Source: Candidatus Firestoneibacteriota bacterium | GTDB lineage: Bacteria > Oederibacteriota > D2-FULL-39-29 > CAIOVX01 | Length of the DNA: 33,350 bases | Direction of reading: 5' to 3' | Assembly (NCBI GenBank): GCA_903915125.1 | Contig: CAIWRR010000196.1 | Span: forward strand, 1 to 33,350 | In this document: piece after piece, positions 26,921 to 33,350 of the stretch | How the letters are laid out: each line of letters opens with the position of its first letter | How positions within the stretch are numbered: the stretch's first letter is position 1 | Program-made: the position numbers and the translations under genes | Notes under the pieces: model-generated | Told to the model about the DNA's origin: nothing | Databases searched by the model: none | The model's input: the letters and a program-made list of their open reading frames with translations, nothing else

Positions 26921-29900
26921 ATGAATACGGTTAAGGCATGGGAAGGACCTCTTGTAATTCCTACCTATGAGACCGGAGAAGAGAACGAGAACCCCGACCT
27001 GGCCGTTGAAGGCAACCTCCGCATGTACCCCTACACCCGCCGGCTGCACCTCAAAGGCACAAAAAAGGACAGGACTTACCGCGCCCTGTTTATTGAGAAT
27101 GAATTTCTGAAGGCCATAATATTGCCGGAACTCGGCGGCAGGGTCTATTCCTGCGAGGACAAGGTAACCGGCCGCGATATCTTCTATAAGAACGGCGTTA
27201 TAAAACCGGCCCTGATTCAGACAAAGGGGACCTGGATTGCGTGCGGTCTAGAACTTAACTTCCCCATGGGCCATTCCATTACTTCCTATGAAACCATAGA
27301 CAGCAGGATAATAAGGAGCGCCGACGGTTCCGCGGGAGTCGCGGTAGGGAATATCGACCTTGTTACCAGGATGAGGTGGACGGTCATAGTGAAGCTTTAT
27401 CCCGGGGTTTCGGCCCTGGAGCTCTCCGTGAAATTGAATAACCGCGGGGTGCTTCCCGAAAGGTATTATTTTTGGGCCAACGCGGCGGTGGATGCCACGG
27501 AAGGCCTCCACCTTGTGTTCCCTGCCAGCAAGCTGAAAGGCGGAGAGGGCGGTAAAATAAATTATCCCGTCCACAAGGGCACGGATCTCAGTTATTACAG
27601 GAATACCAAGAGCACCTCCGAGGGATTCGCGCATAATTCCCCCGAGAATTTTTTCGGCTATTATAATGAAGATTACGATTTCGGAATGGTTCACTACGCC
27701 GACCGGCACGAGGTTTCCGGAAAGAAGTTTTTCTCCTGGGGTTCCGTAAACGGGCTCCGCTGGAAAAAGTTCCTGACAGACGACAATCCTCCTTACGTGG
27801 AATTTCAGTCCGGCCCGTTTGAAACACAGCTGCGGTGGGAGTTTTTGAATCCGTGCGGCACCTCCGAGTTCAAACAGTATTATATGCCCGTAAGAAAGAC
27901 CGGCGGGTTTGTCTACGCGAACAGGGAAGCCGCCGTGAACCTGGTCCAGAGGCACAGCACCGGTTCCATGGAGCTTGCAATCTCCGCGAACCGGATTATC
28001 AAAGACGCGGTCATTTGCGTGTCCGCGCGCGGGAGAAAGTATTACTCCGGAAAGAGGACGCTCTCGCCGCTTGATGTTTTTAGGGAATCTTTCCCTTTTC
28101 CGCCGGACCTCGGCGGGAAAAAAATCACGCTCTCCGTGTCGGAGGGCGGTTCGGAAATACTCAGGTACGAAAGCATTGTGTCAAAACTGGGGAATTATGA
28201 ATCGCTTCCGGACCTGCCGGCAAAAAAGGGGCGCAGGATAGTTGAAACGCTCTACGGCGAGGGATTGACCCTGGAGAAGAGAAGGTTCTTCACGGAGGCG
28301 TCGGAGAAGTACGGGGAGGCGCTTGAGAAAGACCCAAAATATGTTCCCGCGCTGCTCCGTCTTGCGGTTATTGCCCTCGAAAAGGGGTTATACCGCCGGG
28401 CGGACGAACTGCTCGCAGGCATAAAGAAAATTGACGCCGCGAACAGAGAGGCCTTCTACTTTCACGGACTGGCCCTCAAGCATCTGGGCAGGACGGAGAA
28501 GGCTGAAGAGTCCTTCAGGCAAGTAAGCACTGACAACGGTTATCCCGGAGTTTCCGCGCTGCTGGAACTCGGCAAACTGGCGCTTGCGTCAGGCCGCCTT
28601 GGAACAGCCGCGGAAACGCTTGCAAAGGCCTGGTCAAAGAATGTCAATAATCCTAAAGCCGCGGGGCTGTATTCGGCGGCGCTGCGCCGTTTAGGAAAAA
28701 CCAAAGAAGCCGCCCATGTTGTGTCTGACTGCCTGGCAAATGAGCCGCTTGACGGCCTGCTTTTAAACGAGTTTAACCTGCTCCGGAAAGGGCCGAAGAA
28801 CGCCGCCGTCCTGCTTTCGGTTCTTCACAGGTGCAGGGAGAACGCCCTTGAAATCGCGGCTGACTACCTGCAGGCCGGGCTCTGGGCCGAGGCCGCGGGA
28901 GTAATTCAGCTTGCGGCGGCAAGATATCCCGATTACCCTCTTTATCATTACTACCTGGGTTTCGCGCTTGAGAAACTCGGACGGTTTAAAGAAGCAAGGG
29001 CGCGCTACCGGGCGGGCGCGCTGGCAAAAGGGAAGCGCTGCTTTCCCTGGCAGGCCGAGGCCGTGGAAATACTTGAGAGCGCGGTTAAAGCTCATCCCCG
29101 CCTGCCGAATACATACGAATACCTTGGGAATTACCTTTTCAGCCGCCTGCGCTGCGAAGAAGCGCTGAAGCACTTCAACAAAGCCAAAGAGCTCGGTTCA
29201 AAAAGCCCGGTCGTATTCAGAAATATCGCTTTAGGTTTGGTGCGCCTGAAAAAAGATTACGATAAAGTGGCCAAGGCCTATGAACAGGCGCTCAGATATA
29301 ATCCTGAGGACTGGGAGATCTACGCGGAAGGGGACCGGTTTCTGTCTATTTACGGGTACAAACCCGTAAGGAGAAGGCTCGCCGGGATTGTTTCGCAAAA
29401 AGCCCTGGAACATCCCAAAGCGATGGAACGCATGGCGAAATATATTGTCGATACCGGCGCCTATGATGAGGCTATAAAGTATATTTCAACCAGGCAGTTC
29501 TATCCGTGGGAAGGCGAGTTTATCTCGAGGCAAATATATGAGGACGCCTGGAACGGCAAGGCGGAGAAGCTGATAAAAGGGAAAGACCTTGACGAGGCGG
29601 CCCGCTGCGTGGAAAGAGCCATGCTTTATCCCGAGAATATCGGCGTGCAAAAGATGGATTGGCGCACGGAGAGCAGGAGCTGGTTCATAAAATATGTTAT
29701 AGCGCGAAAAAAAGGCGACAGCACCGCGGCCAAAGAAGCGCTTGCCAAAATAAAGGGCAGGGAAGAGGAAACAGTTTGGTGGGTCAGCGGGGATTTTACG
29801 GCTTACTATTTCGCGTCGGAAAGGTTTATCTATCACACGCTGGCCTTAAGCATCACTGGCAAATCTGGGCGCGCCGAAGAACTGTTGGACAAAGTGCTTT

Positions 29901-30091
29901 CCAGGTGCAGGAAAGATTCCCGGCGCATGTTTGTCTGGGCTTCGTACCTGGAGGGCTGGCATTTCCTGCAGCTGGAAAACAGGGCTTTTGCCGCAAAGAA
30001 GCTGCTTTCAGGGTTCACAATACCCAAGCCCCTGTACAAATTTTCCGCCGCTATCGCGAAGCTGATTAACAATAGCAAGAACGCGAAATAG
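26921..30091 (+). CDS. DUF5107-like N-terminal domain plus tetratricopeptide repeats
   Basis: N-terminus ...TYRALFIENEFLKAIILPELGGRVYSCEDKVTGRDIFYKNGVIKP... resembles DUF5107; C-terminal half has TPR motifs (e.g. PNTYEYLGNYLFSRLRCEEALKHFNKAKELG). Confidence 0.82.
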   Translation: MNTVKAWEGPLVIPTYETGEENENPDLAVEGNLRMYPYTRRLHLKGTKKDRTYRALFIENEFLKAIILPELGGRVYSCEDKVTGRDIFYKNGVIKPALIQTKGTWIACGLELNFPMGHSITSYETIDSRIIRSADGSAGVAVGNIDLVTRMRWTVIVKLYPGVSALELSVKLNNRGVLPERYYFWANAAVDATEGLHLVFPASKLKGGEGGKINYPVHKGTDLSYYRNTKSTSEGFAHNSPENFFGYYNEDYDFGMVHYADRHEVSGKKFFSWGSVNGLRWKKFLTDDNPPYVEFQSGPFETQLRWEFLNPCGTSEFKQYYMPVRKTGGFVYANREAAVNLVQRHSTGSMELAISANRIIKDAVICVSARGRKYYSGKRTLSPLDVFRESFPFPPDLGGKKITLSVSEGGSEILRYESIVSKLGNYESLPDLPAKKGRRIVETLYGEGLTLEKRRFFTEASEKYGEALEKDPKYVPALLRLAVIALEKGLYRRADELLAGIKKIDAANREAFYFHGLALKHLGRTEKAEESFRQVSTDNGYPGVSALLELGKLALASGRLGTAAETLAKAWSKNVNNPKAAGLYSAALRRLGKTKEAAHVVSDCLANEPLDGLLLNEFNLLRKGPKNAAVLLSVLHRCRENALEIAADYLQAGLWAEAAGVIQLAAARYPDYPLYHYYLGFALEKLGRFKEARARYRAGALAKGKRCFPWQAEAVEILESAVKAHPRLPNTYEYLGNYLFSRLRCEEALKHFNKAKELGSKSPVVFRNIALGLVRLKKDYDKVAKAYEQALRYNPEDWEIYAEGDRFLSIYGYKPVRRRLAGIVSQKALEHPKAMERMAKYIVDTGAYDEAIKYISTRQFYPWEGEFISRQIYEDAWNGKAEKLIKGKDLDEAARCVERAMLYPENIGVQKMDWRTESRSWFIKYVIARKKGDSTAAKEALAKIKGREEETVWWVSGDFTAYYFASERFIYHTLALSITGKSGRAEELLDKVLSRCRKDSRRMFVWASYLEGWHFLQLENRAFAAKKLLSGFTIPKPLYKFSAAIAKLINNSKNAK

Positions 30092-30158
30092 AGCGGCTGT
30101 TGCACTTAGATTTTATACTTGCAGTTGCCCTGCTGAGTAATTAAAATGAAAGAGTAAA

Positions 30159-30173
30159 GGCGGGAGGCCCGCC
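30159..30173 (+). promoter_or_regulatory. 6-bp GC hairpin (GGCGGG AGG CCCGCC) abutting the pyrF Shine-Dalgarno
   Basis: Perfect inverted repeat directly followed by GGGGGTGG and ATG at 30183. Confidence 0.4.
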
Positions 30174-30182
30174 GGGGGTGGA

Positions 30183-30890
30183 ATGGAACCAAGAGACAGG
30201 ATAATAATAGCGTTGGATTATCCAAACGAGGTTTCGGCCCTCGCCATGGCTTCGCTTACCCGCGAATACGCCGGGGTTTTTAAGGTGGGGTTTGAACTTT
30301 TTGTCTCGGCCGGCCCGGAAATAATTAAGAAACTGAACGCCCTCGGAGCCAAAGTCTTCCTGGACCTGAAATTCCACGATATTCCAAACACCGTAGGGCA
30401 GGCGTCCGGCGCGGCTTCGGCCCTCGGGGTCAAAATGTTCAATGTACACGCTTCCGGCGGGCTGGATATGATGAAGAAGGCCGCGGAAGCCGCGGCTAAG
30501 GCCGGCAAGGACAGGCCTCTTGCGCTTGGCGTAACCGTGCTCACCAGTCTGAACGACAGGGTCTTGAAGGAAGAACTGGGCCTGACTGTCGGCGCTAACG
30601 CGCAGGCGCTGAAACTCGCGAAGCTCGCGAAAGAGGCCGGGCTTGACGGGGTGGTCTGTTCCGGTGAAGAGATAAAGGCGATAAAGGAAGCCTGCGGAAA
30701 AGATTTCAAACTGGTGGTGCCGGGCGTCCGTCCCGCCTGGGCTTCCGGCGACGACCAGAAAAGAATAATTACCCCCCACGAAGCGGTTTTTGCCGGGGCC
30801 GATTACATAGTAATAGGCCGTCCGATCACAAAAGCGGCTGATCCTAAAACCGCCGCAAAACGCGTGCTGGAAGAACTGCAGGGGAGCTGA
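30183..30890 (+). CDS. pyrF: Orotidine 5'-phosphate decarboxylase
   Basis: RIIIALDYPNE...KVFLDLKFHDIPNTVGQA...VVPGVRPAW...DYIVIGRPITKAADP. Confidence 0.97.
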   Translation: MEPRDRIIIALDYPNEVSALAMASLTREYAGVFKVGFELFVSAGPEIIKKLNALGAKVFLDLKFHDIPNTVGQASGAASALGVKMFNVHASGGLDMMKKAAEAAAKAGKDRPLALGVTVLTSLNDRVLKEELGLTVGANAQALKLAKLAKEAGLDGVVCSGEEIKAIKEACGKDFKLVVPGVRPAWASGDDQKRIITPHEAVFAGADYIVIGRPITKAADPKTAAKRVLEELQGS

Positions 30891-30915
30891 CGCGCTCCCG
30901 AAGCGCGGGGTTTTT
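30891..30915 (+). terminator. Intrinsic-terminator-like hairpin after pyrF
   Basis: CGCGCT CCCGA AGCGCG GGG TTTTT immediately after the pyrF stop. Confidence 0.65.
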
Positions 30916-30919
30916 CCGG

Positions 30920-30948
30920 TTGAATAGCAGCCCCTTTTAACCTATAAT
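30920..30948 (+). promoter_or_regulatory. sigma70-like promoter of the ABC exporter (TTGAAT-17-TATAAT)
   Basis: TTGAAT 30920-30925, 17-nt spacer, TATAAT 30943-30948, then 8 nt to ATG 30957. Confidence 0.65.
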
Positions 30949-30956
30949 TGTTCCAA

Positions 30957-33236
30957 ATGGATAAAGATAAAGTACCGCAACATCTGCAGGAAAAAATCCG
31001 CAAGTCCCGCCCGAACGAAAATCTCCTTATCGCGCTCCGCTCGGACGTCGTAGGCGAGGCAAAGTACGGGGAAGAATGGCTCTTCGTCACCGAAAAGCGG
31101 GTTATTGTACTTTCCGGGGCCGGCAGGGTTATTCACGATATAAGCCTTTCCTCCGTTAAAAAATCCGAAGCAATCGACCTTGTCGGCAGCGGCGTTATAG
31201 AACTTACCGTGGGCTCTTCCGTCCACCGCGTTATAATGTTTTCCAACGCCAAGACGCCTGATTTTTACCAGGCGGCGGATGACATAAACGAACTTGCAAG
31301 GGGAAGAAAGGTTACGGCCAGGGAAAGCGCGGCAAAGAAGGTAATCTGCGAGAACTGCCACGAGCCCATCCCCGACTATATGAACAAATGCCCTCAATGC
31401 ACCGATAAATCCAAAACGCTGATGAGGGTTATGAGGTTCGCGAAACCTCATACGGGAACGATACTCGTTGTTATTTCCTGCACCCTGTTCCTCATGCTTT
31501 CCGGGCTCGTGACGCCCTATCTTTCCCGGCTCTTTCTGGATTACGTGTTCTACACGGGCCAGGATCACGGCCCGATGCCTTTTGCCCGGCTGATTCCGTG
31601 GATCTCGCCGGGGCCTTCCGACTCCAAATTTCCCTACTGGGACTGGTTCTATGTTGTCACCGCCGTGCTCTTTCTTTCAAGCATGGCCCAGCTTTTCTTT
31701 CAGGGGCTCTCCGAACGCTTCTCCGGCAAGCTCGGCTACAGCACGGCGTTTGATGTCAGGTCCGCCATTTACGAGAAACTGCAGGAACTCTCCCTTTCGT
31801 ATTTTGACAAGCATCAGACAGGCGCGATTCTTTCCAGGGTAAATCAGGATACCGGGGAAGTGCAGAGGTTTCTGGTGGATTTTTTTCCGCTCACGGTGGA
31901 GGCGATACTCTATTTCTTCGGCATCGGCTATTGCCTCTTCAAACTCAACTGGCAGCTGACGCTTTACATGTTCCTGCCGATGGTCTTTACCGTGATCTTC
32001 CTGGGCCTGGTGTTTCCGCGCGTCTGGTACTATTTCATCAGGTTTTACCACAAGCGCTCAATGCTTTCCGCTCTTGTCAACGACTCGGTGTCGGGCATGA
32101 GGGTCATTAAGGCTTTCGGGCAGGAGAAGGTTGAGGTCGCGAAATTCAAGAAAAGAAGCGCGGAATTCCGGGACGCGGGAATACAGGTTTCTAACCAGTG
32201 GGGGATTTATCACCCGATTCTTCACGCGTTCATAACCCTCGGGACCATTCTTGCTTATGTTATCGGCGGCCCCTATGTGTCCGGCGGGAAGATGACCATC
32301 GGCCAGCTGATGGCTTACATAGGATATCTCGCGATGTTTTACAGGCCGGTCTTCATCCTAACCAGGATGGTGGAGAATGTCGGCAACTCGCTCTCGGCCG
32401 CGGAAAGAGTCTTTGATGTGATTGATACCGAACCGGAGATAAAGGATCCTGAGGGCGGAGGCGGAAGCGTCGAAATAAAAGGCTCGATAGAGTTCAAGAA
32501 TGCAAGTTTCGGTTACAGCAAATTCAAACCTGTTATAAAGAAGATATCAGTAAAGATAGAACCAAACGAGATGATCGGTCTGGTCGGGCGCAGCGGCGCG
32601 GGAAAGAGCACCTTCGTGAATCTGGTCTGTCGGCTCTATGATGTCAACAACGGCGAGCTGCTTATTGACGGCAGGAACATAAAGGATATAAAGGTTTCTG
32701 AACTTCGAAGCCAGATAGGAATAGTGCTTCAGGAGACCTTTCTCTTCAACGGGACTATCTATGACAATATTGCCTACGCGAAACCCGGCGCCAAAAAGGA
32801 AGAGGTGATTGCCGCCGCGGTGGCGGCGAACGCCCATGATTTCATCCTGAAAAAACCGGACGGCTACGATACCGATGTGGGAGAGAGGGGAAACAATCTT
32901 TCCGGAGGGGAAAAACAGATGGTCTCAATCGCCCGGGCAATTCTCCGGAACCCGCGAATCCTGATTCTTGACGAAGCCACTTCCTCCGTTGACGTCCAGA
33001 CAGAGAAGAAGATACAGGACGCCCTGGAAAAGCTCACAAAGAGCAGGACGACAATCGCGATTGCCCACCGGCTTTCCACCCTGAGGAACTGCAACAGGGT
33101 GATAGTCATCAAGGACGGCAAGATTGTGGAAGTCGGGACTCACAAGGAACTGATGGACAAGAAGGGATTGTTCCACAAGCTCATCACGATGCAGAGGGAG
33201 TTTAGCAAACAGGCGTCGAAGGCGAAGGCGGTATAG
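30957..33236 (+). CDS. ABC exporter (MsbA-like, TMD-NBD) with N-terminal PH-like region and zinc ribbon
   Basis: N-terminus EEWLFVTEKRVIVLSG...; CENCHEPIPDYMNKCPQC zinc ribbon; TMD; Walker A GRSGAGKST, LSGGEKQ signature, LILDEATSSVD. ORF track opens at 30948. Confidence 0.9.
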   Translation: MDKDKVPQHLQEKIRKSRPNENLLIALRSDVVGEAKYGEEWLFVTEKRVIVLSGAGRVIHDISLSSVKKSEAIDLVGSGVIELTVGSSVHRVIMFSNAKTPDFYQAADDINELARGRKVTARESAAKKVICENCHEPIPDYMNKCPQCTDKSKTLMRVMRFAKPHTGTILVVISCTLFLMLSGLVTPYLSRLFLDYVFYTGQDHGPMPFARLIPWISPGPSDSKFPYWDWFYVVTAVLFLSSMAQLFFQGLSERFSGKLGYSTAFDVRSAIYEKLQELSLSYFDKHQTGAILSRVNQDTGEVQRFLVDFFPLTVEAILYFFGIGYCLFKLNWQLTLYMFLPMVFTVIFLGLVFPRVWYYFIRFYHKRSMLSALVNDSVSGMRVIKAFGQEKVEVAKFKKRSAEFRDAGIQVSNQWGIYHPILHAFITLGTILAYVIGGPYVSGGKMTIGQLMAYIGYLAMFYRPVFILTRMVENVGNSLSAAERVFDVIDTEPEIKDPEGGGGSVEIKGSIEFKNASFGYSKFKPVIKKISVKIEPNEMIGLVGRSGAGKSTFVNLVCRLYDVNNGELLIDGRNIKDIKVSELRSQIGIVLQETFLFNGTIYDNIAYAKPGAKKEEVIAAAVAANAHDFILKKPDGYDTDVGERGNNLSGGEKQMVSIARAILRNPRILILDEATSSVDVQTEKKIQDALEKLTKSRTTIAIAHRLSTLRNCNRVIVIKDGKIVEVGTHKELMDKKGLFHKLITMQREFSKQASKAKAV

Positions 33237-33238
33237 AT

Positions 33239-33350
33239 GGTTGGAGGGTTAGAAGGTTGGATGCTTAAAGGCCAGCAGGGTTGATGCGCAGAGGCGCGGA
33301 TGAGCGGACGCGCAAGTGAAAAGGACAGAAGACTGAGGACAGAAGTCAGA
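33239..33350. repeat. Short-period array: 8-bp GGTTGGAG-type words then 7-bp ACAGAAG-type words, running off the window
   Basis: GGTTGGAG GGTTAGAA GGTTGGAT GCTTAAAG ... (33239-33270) and ACAGAAG ACTGAGG ACAGAAG TCAGA (33325-33350). Confidence 0.65.

Noticed and set aside
5948-33350. Word arrays interpreted as CRISPR
   Set aside because: Units of 7-9 bp with no spacers and no cas genes in the window.

Overview
This 33.35 kb window appears to be an ordinary chromosomal segment of a Gram-negative (LPS/LptE-bearing) bacterium, possibly from a candidate phylum. I see no mobile element or CRISPR array. In order it holds: uvrB (partial, -); a Phd/YefM-RelE/ParE-type toxin-antitoxin pair (+); a 928-aa M28/DUF4910-like peptidase fused to an AAC(3)-type acetyltransferase (-); a pfkB-ubiA (DPPR-synthase-like) pair (-); tRNA-CAT (-); an ADP-heptose locus (GT9, DUF3108 lipoprotein, gmhA, rfaE1, rfaE2); a Cache/coiled-coil/pseudo-receiver protein; fmdB-like; leuS-lptE-holA; rpsT (-); murJ; a possible 46-aa sORF; two secreted proteins (one PQQ-propeller); a 1352-aa coiled-coil protein; a DUF5107-TPR protein; pyrF; and an MsbA-like ABC exporter with extra N-terminal domains. 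The most unusual signal is in the gaps. At least five intergenic sites carry arrays of short degenerate 'words' at a fixed period (7 bp three times, 9 bp once, 8 then 7 bp once). The word differs at each site, and each array begins at or within about 10 bp of the 3' end of a gene. Two of them are organised as inverted heptamer arms. A separate 12-bp-period TGWCAA array sits in the toxin-antitoxin promoter. Three genes (uvrB, GT9, the ABC exporter) have -10 boxes 6-8 nt before ATG, which suggests leaderless transcripts. All calls are by eye from the sequence; no searches were run.
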